DNA from: Bradyrhizobium nanningense
Lineage (GTDB): Bacteria > Pseudomonadota > Alphaproteobacteria > Rhizobiales > Xanthobacteraceae
Direction: 5' to 3'
Length of the DNA stretch: 64,000 nucleotides
NCBI RefSeq assembly: GCF_004114535.1
Contig: NZ_LBJC01000002.1
Span: 1-64,000 of the forward strand
The translations under genes were made by a program, and so were the position numbers. Positions 18,565 through 28,303 of this stretch are shown piece after piece. Position 1 is the stretch's first letter. Each line of letters starts with the position of its first letter. The notes beneath the pieces were generated by a model. The model ran no database searches, was not told the origin of the DNA, and saw nothing but the letters and a program-made list of their open reading frames with translations.

Positions 18565-19113
18565 ATGTCGTCGATCGAACAAATATACGATAGGATTCCC
18601 GATTTCGCGGAGGATGTCAGGCTTAACTTGACCTCCTTGGTGACTGATGAGACGCTTTCGCCGCAACGAAAATACGGGGTGCTGGTGGCGAGCGCGATTG
18701 CCACCCGCAATTCAGCTCTGATTGCCGCGGTCGAATCGGCAGCCTCCGCCGTGATGACATCTGTAGCGATCGCTGCCGCGAAAGCCGCGGCGTCTGTAGT
18801 GGTAATGAACAACGTCTACTACCGCTTCGCTCACCTCGCTTCCAACCCGGAATACAAGACAATGCCGCCGCGGCTGCGTATGGACGTGACCGCCAATCCC
18901 GGCGTAGACAAGACCGACTTCGAGCTGTGGTCGCTTGCTGTCTCCTCCATAAACGGCTGCGGTGTCTGCATCGATGCCCATGAGAAGACACTGAGAGCCG
19001 CGGGCGTGAATTCGGAAGCGATCCAGACCGCTGTGCGCTTTGCTGCGATCATACAGTCAGTGGCGATCGCAATCGAGGCCGCTGGGCCTGTCGCCCCTCA
19101 GGCGGGAGACTGA
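18565..19113 (+). CDS. ahpD: AhpD-like alkylhydroperoxidase
   Basis: The 182-residue all-helical protein carries the AhpD active site [16 protein letters not shown], with the CxxC pair and the downstream His. AhpD proteins have weak peroxidase activity and can serve as the reductant for AhpC-type peroxiredoxins. The gene starts 6 bp after the peroxiredoxin stop. The start ATG 18565 is fixed by this spacing and by conservation of the N-terminus ([16 protein letters not shown]). Confidence 0.88.
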   Translation: MSSIEQIYDRIPDFAEDVRLNLTSLVTDETLSPQRKYGVLVASAIATRNSALIAAVESAASAVMTSVAIAAAKAAASVVVMNNVYYRFAHLASNPEYKTMPPRLRMDVTANPGVDKTDFELWSLAVSSINGCGVCIDAHEKTLRAAGVNSEAIQTAVRFAAIIQSVAIAIEAAGPVAPQAGD

Positions 19114-19141
19114 TCTTTCCTCTGCCATTCGCTCCACGGCA

Positions 19142-19167
19142 TTGTGGCGCTACTCAGTGCGCCACAA
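19142..19167 (+). terminator. Hairpin downstream of ahpD
   Basis: TTGTGGCGC and GCGCCACAA form a perfect 9-bp stem with an 8-base loop, 29 bp after the ahpD stop and ahead of convergent fixX. It lacks a T-run, so it may be a weak terminator or a 3'-end-stabilising hairpin. Confidence 0.5.
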
Positions 19168-19337
19168 CCAGCCCTTTGCGGCTTCCGAACGAGTGCGATA
19201 TCTGCAAGTCATGCCTTGCGGAGCGTCCCCATGACGTGTCTTGCTCGAATACCCGGCGCCATCCAACTGACGGTGAACGCGCCGCGGATACGGTGAGATT
19301 ACGCGAAACTTGGTCTCACCACTGCGGCGTCCTCTCA

Positions 19338-19634
19338 TCAGCCAAACTTGAACAGAACGCCATATCCGCCGCGCGGATGGCTCCATTGGATGTCGCCGGT
19401 CGGCTCGGCGATCACGCGGCAGGTACCGCACTCGATGCAGCCGTCAACTGCTATCTCGACTTGGCCGTCGTCGTTGAGCTCGTAGCATCGTGCCGGGCAG
19501 GCCTTCAAAAGTGCGAGGAGCTGCGGCGATGGCGTCTTGTGCGCACGGATCCTGACGTGAGGGTGACCGACGTCGACAAGATAGCGGTTGTAATACAACT
19601 TGTCTTCAACGCGCACGGAGGGTTCGACGTTCAT
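19338..19634 (-). CDS. fixX: FixX ferredoxin-like protein
   Basis: The 98-residue FixX is the iron-sulfur partner of the FixABC electron-bifurcating complex that supplies electrons for nitrogenase. The cluster ligands lie in [10 protein letters not shown] and [16 protein letters not shown]. It starts at ATG 19634 ([20 protein letters not shown]), 37 bp after fixC. An upstream in-frame ATG at 19649 would add five residues. It is the last gene of the fixBCX group. fixA is not in the window, as is usual for Bradyrhizobium, where it stands apart. Confidence 0.92.
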   Translation of the reverse strand: MNVEPSVRVEDKLYYNRYLVDVGHPHVRIRAHKTPSPQLLALLKACPARCYELNDDGQVEIAVDGCIECGTCRVIAEPTGDIQWSHPRGGYGVLFKFG

Positions 19635-19671
19635 GCTTTTGCGTTCCATTGTTGGGCATCACACGTTGCGG

Positions 19672-20979
19672 TCAGCGCCAGGCCCTGGCAAGACGACAAG
19701 CATCGCCGACCAGACCTGACCATGACCGCGCCTTGACAAAGGATTTCAGGCTCGCCTTCTCCTTCTCAGCCTTGGGCGTACCATCGACGCGCACAAAGTT
19801 CTGCATCGCCTTGGAGATGAGCTGCGGATAGGTGAGAAAGAAATTTTGGGAGTGGGTATGCATGAGGGGTGGCAAATCCTTGTACTTCTTCAGATCTTTG
19901 ATGACGAAAGAGTCGTCCAGCATCTTCTTGTAGATTGACAGATTTGCTGCAGTCATCGGTTCACCGCGCGATTTGATCAGTCCGATCGCTTCGGCGGCGA
20001 TACGGCCGGAGGTCATCGCGAGATTTGAGCCCTCACGATGAATGGCATTGTTCAGTTGGGCCGCATCGCCCACTACGACCCAGCCTTCCCCATAAAGCTG
20101 CGGGATGGATTTGTAACCACCTTCGGGAATGAGATGCGCCGAATATTCCTTTACTTCCGACCCTGCTATCAGGGGCGCCACAGACGGGTGCCTCTTGAAT
20201 TGATCGAGCAGGCCGTACGGCGTTTGGCCCGTGCGCTGGAAGTCGGCGACGAGACAACCGATGCCAAGCGAAATGCACTCCTTATTGGCGTAGATGAAAC
20301 CCATCCCGGTCATGCCGCGGGAAATCGTACCGGCTGCCTCGATCACGACGCCTTCATCGCCCTTGAGGTTGAAGCGCGCTTCAATGGTCTCACGAGGCAA
20401 GAAATGCATTTCCTTCACGGCGAGCGCAACGGTATCGGGTGTCGGACGCGCGCGCAGGCCCGCACGCGTGCCGAGCAGACCATTGACGCCTTCGGCCAGA
20501 ACGACGACGTCGGCATGTATTTCCCCGTCTTGGCGATCTGTACGAACACCGACGATCCTTTTACGGTCGTCCTGCGCGAGCTCTGTGACGGTCGTCTCGC
20601 ACAGAACGATCGCGCCAGCCTCCCGCACCTTGGAAGACAACCATTTGTCGAACTGAGCACGTATAATCGTGTAGCGGTTCGGCCGCTCCTCGTTGAAGTC
20701 CTCCGAACGGTAGTGCATACCGACATGGGAACGATCGTCCATCATCCAGAACCGCTGTTCGATCACGTGACGTTCGAGCGGCGCCTCCTCTCGAAACTTG
20801 GGGACCAGCTTTTCCACCATGTCCGCATAGAGGATGGCCCCCTGCACATTCTTCGATCCGGAATATTCGCCCCGCTCGAGCTGCAGCACCTTCATACCGT
20901 GTCTGGCCATCGTCAATGCCGCCGCGTTGCCGGCCATACCGGCTCCGACCACGATCGCATCGAATCTCTCTTCAATCAT
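19672..20979 (-). CDS. fixC: FixC flavoprotein, ETF-quinone oxidoreductase family
   Basis: This 435-residue protein has an N-terminal FAD-binding Rossmann motif ([19 protein letters not shown]) and the conserved [19 protein letters not shown] segment that contacts FAD. FixC is the membrane-associated quinone-reducing subunit of FixABCX. It lies 11 bp after fixB on the minus strand. Length and motifs are complete, so it is expected to be functional. Confidence 0.94.
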   Translation of the reverse strand: MIEERFDAIVVGAGMAGNAAALTMARHGMKVLQLERGEYSGSKNVQGAILYADMVEKLVPKFREEAPLERHVIEQRFWMMDDRSHVGMHYRSEDFNEERPNRYTIIRAQFDKWLSSKVREAGAIVLCETTVTELAQDDRKRIVGVRTDRQDGEIHADVVVLAEGVNGLLGTRAGLRARPTPDTVALAVKEMHFLPRETIEARFNLKGDEGVVIEAAGTISRGMTGMGFIYANKECISLGIGCLVADFQRTGQTPYGLLDQFKRHPSVAPLIAGSEVKEYSAHLIPEGGYKSIPQLYGEGWVVVGDAAQLNNAIHREGSNLAMTSGRIAAEAIGLIKSRGEPMTAANLSIYKKMLDDSFVIKDLKKYKDLPPLMHTHSQNFFLTYPQLISKAMQNFVRVDGTPKAEKEKASLKSFVKARSWSGLVGDACRLARAWR

Positions 20980-20990
20980 CAGTATCTCCT

Positions 20991-22100
20991 CTAGACCGCA
21001 ATCCTGGCGCGCGAATCTGGCAAAAGCCGCGCGCGAAATGCGGCCGTCAGCGCCGGTAGCAATTGCATGGCATCACTGACGATCGCAAGGTGGGCAAAGT
21101 CGAAGATCGGCGCGTTCTTGTCAGTATTGACGGCCACGATCAGATCCGCGCCCTCGACGCCAACTCGGTGCTGGATCGCACCGGAAATGCCCGCGGCAAT
21201 ATAGAGCTTCGGCCGGATGGTCTTGCCCGTCTGGCCGATTTGCCGGTCAGGCGTAACCCACCCTTTCTGCACGAGAGGACGCGAGCAGCCATATTCAGCG
21301 CCAAGCAGAGTTGCGAGCTCGCGCACCAATCGAAAATTCTCAGGCGATCCCAGCCCCAGCCCGCCCGCAACCACCACATCGGCATAGGCAAGATTGGACG
21401 TTTCTGCATCTCGGTCGGGTAGGAACGACAATACTTTTGTGACTATATCGTCTTCGACAAGGCCGAGCGGATGAACGATGATACGAGCGGCATCGCGCAC
21501 AACACGTTCAGGCATCGGCATGACCCGCGGGCGGACAGTGGCCATCTGCGGACGATAATTCAAGGTATAGATTGTGCAGAGCAGCGAGCCGCCAAAGGTT
21601 GGACGAGTCGCCGCAAGCGAACCATCGGCGTCCACGTCCAGCGCGGTGCAGTCGGCAGTGAGCCCCGTCGACAGAGTCGTCGCCACGGAACCTGCGAGAT
21701 CGCGACCGAGCGTCGTCGCACCCAACAGCAGTATCTCGGGCTTGTAGGTGTTGACGAGTTCGGTAAGCGCTTTGGTATAGGACTCGTTGCGGTAATCCGA
21801 CAAAACGTTGTCGCTCACGAGATAGGCCAGATCGGCGCCATAGCAAAACGCTTCAAGTGCTGCATTACGTGTGTGCTGCCCCTCCGGGCCGATAACGACG
21901 GCGGCAAGACTCACCTTTAGCTTGTCGGCAAGGCGGCGCCCCGCACCCATGAGCTCCCAGGAAACGGGATGCACTTGGCCACGCTCCAGCTCGACGAAGA
22001 CCCAGACGTGCTTGTAGGACTTGAAGTGCTCCGGCAGTTCTTTTTTGGCTGCACCGCGGCCGGCCGCGGGTGGCATGGCCGTTCTGCTGACGTTGCTCAT
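20991..22100 (-). CDS. fixB: FixB electron transfer flavoprotein alpha subunit
   Basis: The protein of 369 residues has the ETF-alpha layout: an N-terminal nucleotide-binding half ([20 protein letters not shown]) and the C-terminal FAD domain with [14 protein letters not shown] and [16 protein letters not shown]. FixB pairs with FixA, which is encoded elsewhere, to form the bifurcating ETF. The start at ATG 22100 gives a full-length family member. It is the first gene of fixBCX and has its own possible sigma54 promoter upstream. Confidence 0.93.
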   Translation of the reverse strand: MSNVSRTAMPPAAGRGAAKKELPEHFKSYKHVWVFVELERGQVHPVSWELMGAGRRLADKLKVSLAAVVIGPEGQHTRNAALEAFCYGADLAYLVSDNVLSDYRNESYTKALTELVNTYKPEILLLGATTLGRDLAGSVATTLSTGLTADCTALDVDADGSLAATRPTFGGSLLCTIYTLNYRPQMATVRPRVMPMPERVVRDAARIIVHPLGLVEDDIVTKVLSFLPDRDAETSNLAYADVVVAGGLGLGSPENFRLVRELATLLGAEYGCSRPLVQKGWVTPDRQIGQTGKTIRPKLYIAAGISGAIQHRVGVEGADLIVAVNTDKNAPIFDFAHLAIVSDAMQLLPALTAAFRARLLPDSRARIAV

Positions 22101-22245
22101 ACTCTAAATTCCTCTCAACGATAGGCGCGCCCGCGCCGCGGGTTGCTTTTTCGCTCCGTTAACTGAAGTTCACTTTTGGTCAGCAAGTGGCTGGTTGCTC
22201 TGCCCGCTTGCGTGCTCGCACCGGTCGCACAACAACACGCGTCGT

Positions 22246-22261
22246 CGCAATAGACGTACCC
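22246..22261 (-). promoter_or_regulatory. Possible sigma54 promoter of fixBCX
   Basis: Minus-strand GGGTACGTCTATTGCG keeps GG and GC ten bases apart and has TTGC at -12. The -24 box deviates in its first and fourth bases. It is about 145 bp before the fixB ATG. No perfect NifA site was found; TGT-N11-ACA at 22520-22536 is one base too long. Confidence 0.45.
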
Positions 22262-22991
22262 GTTCGGCCGGATTTGGAGAGATCTTGCAAACTGAACCCT
22301 TGCGCGCCAGGTTCGACGAGCGCCACCGCGGCTGGCCAGGACGCCGTGCTGATTCTAACCGGCCGCTCCCAGGCCTGGTTGATGAGTCCGCTCGCCGCGC
22401 CTCCAGCGCTAGCAGTCCGTATGGGCCGATGCTACCGCTCTTCGTGGCGTAGTTTCTATCCGCCATGAGATGGAGACAAATCTCAGCGGCATCGGGAGTC
22501 GATTTGATGCGGATGCTGCTGTGCATACCCGCCACAGGAGTAGCGCGAAGGGGACACTTATTCATTGACCACCATCTCACCGTCGCTACGAAACTGCGAC
22601 CGCGTCAGAGACCGTTGCGAAGGGATCTGCCGGGATCGTGCGCCTCGATACGATGGCGCAGGGCGGCTCGGCAGGCAGTAACAGCAGCATCATGGCTCCT
22701 CCTTCAAACTCATCGCCGACGCTACCATCTGTCGGCATTGATAATCGGATCAGCGGGACATCAGGCAAGTGTCGTACCAGTTGCAAAGACGGTTGAAAGT
22801 CGGTGGGAAGTAATGGCTTGCGCGACACTTCAAACAGCTGCTGATATCGTAGTCACGAACAAAACAATTCAGACATGGGCGGGAATACGACAGTCCTTGC
22901 TGGGCCGAGGGCCGCAGAGACTTGCCCCCGAAAATAGAAAGCTCGTGCCTCGGCTCCGTCGGGCAGACTTCGCTTACAGTGGAATGCTCGG
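22262..22991. other. Intergenic between fixB and nifW, no gene supported
   Basis: Open frames on both strands lack motifs. The long gap suggests that fixBCX is transcribed separately from nifW. Confidence 0.4.
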
Positions 22992-23333
22992 TCACTTCAA
23001 CTCGCTCAAAGGGACAAAGGCCGCAGGCTTCCTAGAGTCTACGACGGCATCCCTCAAAACCTTGAACACTCGCTCCTGGATCGGTGACGATGCTACGAAA
23101 TCTGCATAGGCCTGTTCCAACATGGCCTTGCATCGAGCTCTGATTTCCGGCTCTGCGGCACCATAAAATTGCTCTTGGGCGAAGTATTGTCCCATGCGCT
23201 TTAGAATGTGAAGGCGCGCGACATCCACGACCTTCGGGTCGTACTCGACCCCAAGCAGCAAAAAGAAATCCTCTGCCGATGAGGCTTTGCTGAGTCGATC
23301 CAGGATGCCCGCTCCTGGTGATGAGTTGGTCAT
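22992..23333 (-). CDS. nifW: NifW nitrogenase-stabilising protein
   Basis: This 113-residue NifW protein is thought to protect or stabilise the MoFe protein against oxygen. Conserved features include LSKASSAEDFFLLLGVEYD near the N-terminus and the C-terminal FKVLRDAVVDSRKPAAFVPL. The start ATG 23333 is preceded by AAGGAG at good spacing; the frame extends upstream to 23369 without support. A -24/-12 element lies about 75 bp upstream. Confidence 0.92.
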   Translation of the reverse strand: MTNSSPGAGILDRLSKASSAEDFFLLLGVEYDPKVVDVARLHILKRMGQYFAQEQFYGAAEPEIRARCKAMLEQAYADFVASSPIQERVFKVLRDAVVDSRKPAAFVPLSELK

Positions 23334-23405
23334 CGAACATTCTCCTTCGGAGTTCTGAATGGCGCCCACACTGAGCGGATCTGAGTACTAAAGCGACGTG
23401 CGCGC

Positions 23406-23421
23406 GGCTTTTGCGGTGCCT
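23406..23421 (-). promoter_or_regulatory. Probable sigma54 promoter of nifW
   Basis: Minus-strand AGGCACCGCAAAAGCC has GGCAC and a GC ten bases later. The -12 box (AAGC instead of TTGC) is imperfect. Position upstream of nifW supports it. Confidence 0.45.
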
Positions 23422-23524
23422 ATCAATCTGATGAGAAATCGGTGACGGGGCGGAGGGAGTTCTCATCATGGACGGCGACCTCATGTTCCCAACCCCGGGA
23501 TATCCTAGTACTTACTTCACCCAT

Positions 23525-23875
23525 TCCACACGAAGTCCTGATGACCACACAGCTTGGAGGCGGTCTCGATATCGCCGGTTGGGATCACGTATTGATCATG
23601 ACCGCCTTTGTTTCGATCGCCACGTCGGGACCGGTTTCCCGCGTCCGCGCACCAGCCCCGTGATAGAGAGCGGAAGATCTGCTTCGATGATGGCGCGGAT
23701 GGTGGCGGTGTCTTGATTGCCCATGACGGCGTGCCGCCGCAGTCTTTGTGACTCCGCCCCACGCCGGCGGCCGCGCAATCGCCAGCTTCTCCTCGCCGGT
23801 GAACGCAATGCCAGGCGCCTGCAGGCCATGGCGTACTGGCGTCTCGTTTAGCGCGGTAGAGTTGGTGCATGGTTT
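23525..23875 (-). pseudogene. nifV: Decayed nifV (homocitrate synthase) fragment
   Basis: The minus strand encodes, in pieces, the N-terminal part of a homocitrate synthase. One frame gives LNETPVRHGLQAPGIAFTGE and EKLAIAR, which corresponds to the NifV INDTTLRDGEQAPG motif but with catalytic residues altered. Another frame continues MGNQDTATIRAIIEADLPLS, and a further shifted part reads AIETKAVMIN and IPTGDIETASKL. At least two frameshifts and a stop are present, and the C-terminal two thirds are missing. The fragment sits between nifW and nifQ. Homocitrate is the organic ligand of FeMo-cofactor; legume hosts can supply it, which would explain loss. Confidence 0.75.
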
Positions 23876-24195
23876 TATCGGACCAAGCCGATTTGGCGGC
23901 GGTGCTGGCGGCAACCACTCGGGAACTCCTCATAGTTTGAACTGCCGACACTCCAGCAACCAGCATGCCAGCCTGTCGTAACAGTCCACCCATTGAAGAA
24001 GCTAACGCCTCTTTTTCTGATCTTCTTCAGCAAATGGATTGTGGCAAATGCGACAGCGCTACGAAACAGAACGCGCCTCCCTTCTTTTACGACGGCTTCC
24101 TTGCGGCGCACTAGGATGTGAGAATTGTAGCGGAGCACTCGATCCTGCCGCCTTGAACACACGCCATCCCCTCGCATCCACTCTCCACGAACGGC
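23876..24195. other. No gene supported
   Basis: Short frames only; it may contain further unrecognisable nifV-side sequence. Confidence 0.35.
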
Positions 24196-24972
24196 CTACA
24201 AATCCGGCAAGGCCTTCTCGGATGACGGTGCGGTTGCGGACTCTCCAGGCATTGCAAACACCCGGCCGCTGGCCACATCCGGCCAAGCTGCGGCGTGCGA
24301 CAGAAAATCGCGCCGGCGCTCGGCCATCCGGCTCTCACCGCTTTCTTCACCGAAGCAGACGTTGAAGTCGTCACATTGAGTGCACACGGGTGTCGTGCAC
24401 ATCCCAAGGCCTTCATTCTCGCAAATCATGCGGTAGAAGAAGCGCTTCCAACGCATATTATTGACATTACGCGCGGCGAGCGGCGCGAAATGCCGGCTCA
24501 GCAGCAGAGAGAGTTCGCCACGATTGCGCAAGCCCAGAGCTTCCCAGAGATGGTCCGGCTCAATGGCGCGGCGCGCGATCATCGCGGCCAGCCAGCGGCC
24601 GATATCCCCTTCGGTTGAGCGTTGCTTGAGCAACAGATCGCGAACCATTGCGATCTCCTCGTCGTCTTCCCACCTGAAAGGCGAGGCCTGCTCCGCGGCC
24701 ATGGTCTCGGTTGAGGGAAAGTACCGCTCCAGCAAGGCCGCCAATTCAACGCCGGATAGGCCAACCTTCTCAAGAAGGGAGCCACTATCCATCGTGGCAG
24801 CGGCTAGGATAGACGCCAGAACATGGCGATCGAAATTGCTATCCGTGGCGATATCGGCATCTGCAGGATGCCTACCGGTGAGCAGGCGGTAGGTTGTAAT
24901 TCCCCTATGCGACTGGCTGTTAGCGTCAACAGCACAAGCAGCCACGAACGGAAAGACGTGCGGCTCGGACAT
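24196..24972 (-). CDS. nifQ: NifQ, molybdenum donor for FeMo-cofactor
   Basis: The protein of 258 residues ends in the NifQ signature: MRWKRFFYRMICENEGLGMC, then TTPVCTQCDDFNVCFGEE. The Cys-x4-Cys-x2-Cys-x5-Cys pattern binds an iron-sulfur or Mo-Fe-S cluster. NifQ delivers molybdenum to NifEN/NifH during cofactor synthesis. ATG 24972 (MSEPHVFPF) is preferred; the frame is open to 25014. It follows nifH on the same strand with a strong stem-loop between them, so it is probably co-transcribed at a lower level. Confidence 0.9.
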   Translation of the reverse strand: MSEPHVFPFVAACAVDANSQSHRGITTYRLLTGRHPADADIATDSNFDRHVLASILAAATMDSGSLLEKVGLSGVELAALLERYFPSTETMAAEQASPFRWEDDEEIAMVRDLLLKQRSTEGDIGRWLAAMIARRAIEPDHLWEALGLRNRGELSLLLSRHFAPLAARNVNNMRWKRFFYRMICENEGLGMCTTPVCTQCDDFNVCFGEESGESRMAERRRDFLSHAAAWPDVASGRVFAMPGESATAPSSEKALPDL

Positions 24973-25043
24973 AACTCTGTGGTTCTTCACAATGCAAGGT
25001 TCGTCACGGCGCATCCTGGTTTTGGCAACCGTCGTTTGTCAGT

Positions 25044-25079
25044 ATGCCGGTCTCCCGGGATGGTGAGGGAGACCGGCAT
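25044..25079 (-). terminator. Stem-loop between nifH and nifQ
   Basis: ATGCCGGTCTCCC and GGGAGACCGGCAT form a perfect 13-bp stem with a 10-base loop. It has no T-run on the minus strand, so it looks more like an mRNA-stabilising or attenuating structure that sets nifH above nifQ than a full terminator. Confidence 0.7.
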
Positions 25080-25116
25080 CTGTCGCGCGCCTTCACAAGG
25101 CCGCGACTCGCGACCT

Positions 25117-26136
<1,020 letters not shown>

Positions 26137-26161
26137 TCACTCAGTGTTGCTGCCGCTTATT

Positions 26162-26177
26162 AGCAACGGCCGTGCCA
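26162..26177 (-). promoter_or_regulatory. Sigma54 promoter of nifH
   Basis: Minus-strand TGGCACGGCCGTTGCT is a perfect -24/-12 element. It is about 160 bp upstream of the nifH ATG. Confidence 0.92.
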
Positions 26178-26277
26178 ACGCTTGGCCGCGCACCTTAAGC
26201 TTCTGATTACGTTTCCAAAAGCTAACCAGCTCTTGCGTGATCGTTGGCCGTTTTGGATCTAACAGAATCTGCGCGGC

Positions 26278-26293
26278 TGTCGGACATCGAACA
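26278..26293. promoter_or_regulatory. NifA upstream activator site, shared by two divergent promoters
   Basis: TGT-CGGACATCGA-ACA is a perfect TGT-N10-ACA. It is 101 bp from the nifH -24 box and 65 bp from the plus-strand -24 box at 26358. No second site was seen nearby, so one site probably serves both. Confidence 0.88.
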
Positions 26294-26357
26294 AACAACC
26301 ACAAACATCAGCGCCAAAAAAAACGAATTGACGACACCTATTCCGATGTCTCAGTTG

Positions 26358-26373
26358 TGGAACGGAACTTGCT
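26358..26373 (+). promoter_or_regulatory. Divergent sigma54 promoter
   Basis: TGGAACGGAACTTGCT differs from the consensus only by A for C in the -24 box. It faces the small ORF at 26412 and the ArsC-like gene. Confidence 0.75.
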
Positions 26374-26411
26374 GCTCCTCTGATAAGAGGGGCAAGTTGA
26401 GGAGAATGAAC

Positions 26412-26570
26412 ATGCCGGTCGGGCTCGAAACCTGGCGGACCCGCGGCGAGGGTTGCAACTACGGAACGGCGCCTGGTGCGCTGATATCGGAGATGATCAG
26501 AAAGCATTTCAAATGGGCAGCCGGATGCAGCAGCGCCGTGCCACCCGTTCGTCTCACAACGCGTACATAG
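26412..26570 (+). CDS. Small ORF in the divergent NifA-controlled operon
   Basis: The frame of 52 codons begins MPVGLETWRTRGEGCNYGTA and contains two cysteines (EGCNYG and WAAGCSS). GAGGAG lies about 8 bases before ATG 26412; the in-frame ATG at 26406 is too close to it. It lies between the -24/-12 element and the ArsC-like gene, with a gap of 7 bp to the latter, so translation in the same operon is plausible. No family was recognised. Confidence 0.5.
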   Translation: MPVGLETWRTRGEGCNYGTAPGALISEMIRKHFKWAAGCSSAVPPVRLTTRT

Positions 26571-26577
26571 GTTTGCC

Positions 26578-26991
26578 GTGGCGACAATCATTTTCTATCA
26601 GAAGCCCGGCTGCGCCACGAATGCGCGTCAGATTCAAGCGTTTCAATCCGCGGGCCACGACGTGGTCGTCAAAGACATCTTGACGGAGCCATGGCATGCG
26701 GACGAATTGCGCAGCTTCTTCCGCAATATGCCCGCCGGCTCCTGGTTCAACCGAGCCGCGCCTCGTATCAAGTCAGGCGAAGTCAACCCCGATTCTGTCG
26801 ATGCTGCAAACGCACTTGCATTGATGGCTGGCGATCCGCTCCTGATACGACGACCGCTGATTGACGTAGACGGGGCACGATGTGCCGGACTCGATCATGG
26901 GCTCGTGCTGTCGCTACTTGGCCGCAAGGCTCACGATGAGCTCGAGGGATGCTTGCAAGAAGCAAACCGCACGTGTTGCCCGCAGACGTGA
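26578..26991 (+). CDS. Nitrogenase-associated ArsC-like protein (NifO-type)
   Basis: This 137-residue protein has the thioredoxin-fold ArsC layout: IIFYQKPGCATNARQIQAFQ with a single N-terminal Cys, and the late segment DPLLIRRPLIDVDGARCAGL, which contains the RRP motif of ArsC-family proteins. Similar genes named nifO or nitrogenase-associated occur in many nif clusters; a role in molybdenum allocation has been proposed for NifO. The start is a GTG at 26578. It is the second gene behind a promoter that appears to share its NifA site with nifH. Confidence 0.8.
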   Translation: MATIIFYQKPGCATNARQIQAFQSAGHDVVVKDILTEPWHADELRSFFRNMPAGSWFNRAAPRIKSGEVNPDSVDAANALALMAGDPLLIRRPLIDVDGARCAGLDHGLVLSLLGRKAHDELEGCLQEANRTCCPQT

Positions 26992-27368
26992 GGAAACGCT
27001 GAGCGTTTGCCATGCCAAGAATGACGTGCTCCACTGGCGGCTTGCACGAGCAGTAACAGAGTGGGCCTCTGCTGAGACCGCCCCGCGCAGGTGCCTACTC
27101 CGTAGGGAGGCATCGCCAATATTACGCTTGAATGTCGCCCGTCCGCCTTAGCGACCCGTGAGAGGATTCGCCGCAGTCGGTGGCTTTATCACGCATGACT
27201 TCCGCGGCTTGGATTAGATCAGAGCACCAAGCCGAGAGGCAGCTGCTTCGAGAGCCTCGGCTCAGACGACCTCTCGGATACACTAACGATCAGAACAGAT
27301 CACCACGCTTCGCCGGTGTGATCCTAATACAACTTACAGGCATGATTGCACTAACCGCCGCTCTCATT
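26992..27368. other. Intergenic, no gene supported
   Basis: Nothing recognisable apart from the FixK/FNR box at its right end. Confidence 0.4.
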
Positions 27369-27382
27369 TTGATCGATATCAA
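27369..27382. promoter_or_regulatory. FNR/FixK-type box
   Basis: TTGAT-CGAT-ATCAA is a perfect match to the FNR/FixK consensus TTGAT-N4-ATCAA. It is centred about 80 bp before the ATG of the OmpW-type gene, which suits activation by FixK2 under low oxygen. Confidence 0.82.
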
Positions 27383-27454
27383 ATCCTCCGGCAGTCCCAA
27401 TGTGTGACAGAGACCTTGCGCGACATCTCGCGCGACTTTGGAATGGAGAATTCG

Positions 27455-28186
27455 ATGAAAGCAAGAGCAGTTCTGGCGATGGCATCGGTCCTCGCGCTAG
27501 CGACCCCGTTGGCCAGCAACTCGGCACGTAGTGCGGATCTGGATCCGGCGCCGGTCTACTATAAAGCGCCTCCAATTGAACCCCGCAACCCTTGGATGAT
27601 CCGCTTGCGCGTGCTCGGCGTTTTGCCGGATACCGCAGGCAGTTCGGTCAACGTTTCCGGGACGCCATCGCTCTCATCACCAAGTTCTGGGCTTTCGATC
27701 AGCGATCAAGTCATACCAGAGCTGGACATCACCTATTTCTTCACAAATAACTTAGCCGCTGAACTCATTCTCGGCGTGACTAACCATCACATCAGCGGCA
27801 ATGGCGCGCTCACTGGGCTCGATATCGGAAAAACCTGGCTGTTGCCGCCTACACTGACCCTGCAATATCACTTCACCGATTTTGGGCCGCTCAAGCCTTA
27901 TCTCGGCGCGGGCATCAATTACACTGTATTCTTCAACCAATCGGCAGCCAACACGTCGCTCGCCGGTCTTGCCGTCACCGATCTACACCTCAGAAACCAA
28001 TTTGGCGCGGCGATCCAATTCGGATTCGATTACATGCTTGATCGTCACTGGGGCCTCAACTTTGACGTGAAAAAACTGTGGCTGCGGCCGGAGTACTCGG
28101 CGGCCATAAACAATGCGATTGCCGTTACCGGCCGTGCACATATCGATCCATGGCTCGTCAGCGGCGGCGTCGCTTACAAGTTCTGA
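27455..28186 (+). CDS. OmpW-family outer membrane protein
   Basis: The 243-residue protein starts with a signal peptide (MKARAVLAMASVLALATPLA through NSARSAD) and then shows the OmpW pattern: NPWMIRLRVLGVLPD, PELDITYFFTNNLAAELILG, LKPYLGAGINYTVFF and a terminal Phe (VSGGVAYKF) typical of beta-barrel assembly. OmpW proteins form small eight-stranded barrels for hydrophobic compounds. ATG 27455 has GGAG at suitable spacing; 27443 is an in-frame alternative. A perfect FixK/FNR box upstream implies microaerobic induction. Confidence 0.88.
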   Translation: MKARAVLAMASVLALATPLASNSARSADLDPAPVYYKAPPIEPRNPWMIRLRVLGVLPDTAGSSVNVSGTPSLSSPSSGLSISDQVIPELDITYFFTNNLAAELILGVTNHHISGNGALTGLDIGKTWLLPPTLTLQYHFTDFGPLKPYLGAGINYTVFFNQSAANTSLAGLAVTDLHLRNQFGAAIQFGFDYMLDRHWGLNFDVKKLWLRPEYSAAINNAIAVTGRAHIDPWLVSGGVAYKF

Positions 28187-28282
28187 AGAACGGGGTCCCA
28201 AAGGAGACTTCGTTTGATCAGCTCGGACGCAGCGAGCTCATCGAGCCCATCTCCTACTCTCACCGCACTATGGCAGGAAGCA

Positions 28283-28303
28283 AGCTGACGCGTCGCGTCA
28301 GCT
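28283..28303 (+). terminator. Hairpin downstream of the OmpW gene
   Basis: AGCTGACGCG and CGCGTCAGCT are perfect inverted arms separated by one base, about 97 bp after the stop. No T-run follows. Confidence 0.35.

Noticed and set aside
20038..20994. Plus-strand 318-codon frame opposite fixC
   Set aside because: Antisense to a complete fixC; composition fits a shadow.
22520..22536. TGT-N11-ACA as a NifA site for fixBCX
   Set aside because: Spacing is one base too long and the distance to the promoter is large.
22170..22580. Minus-strand 136-codon frame upstream of fixB
   Set aside because: No motif, Arg-rich, and overlaps the candidate promoter; probably non-coding.
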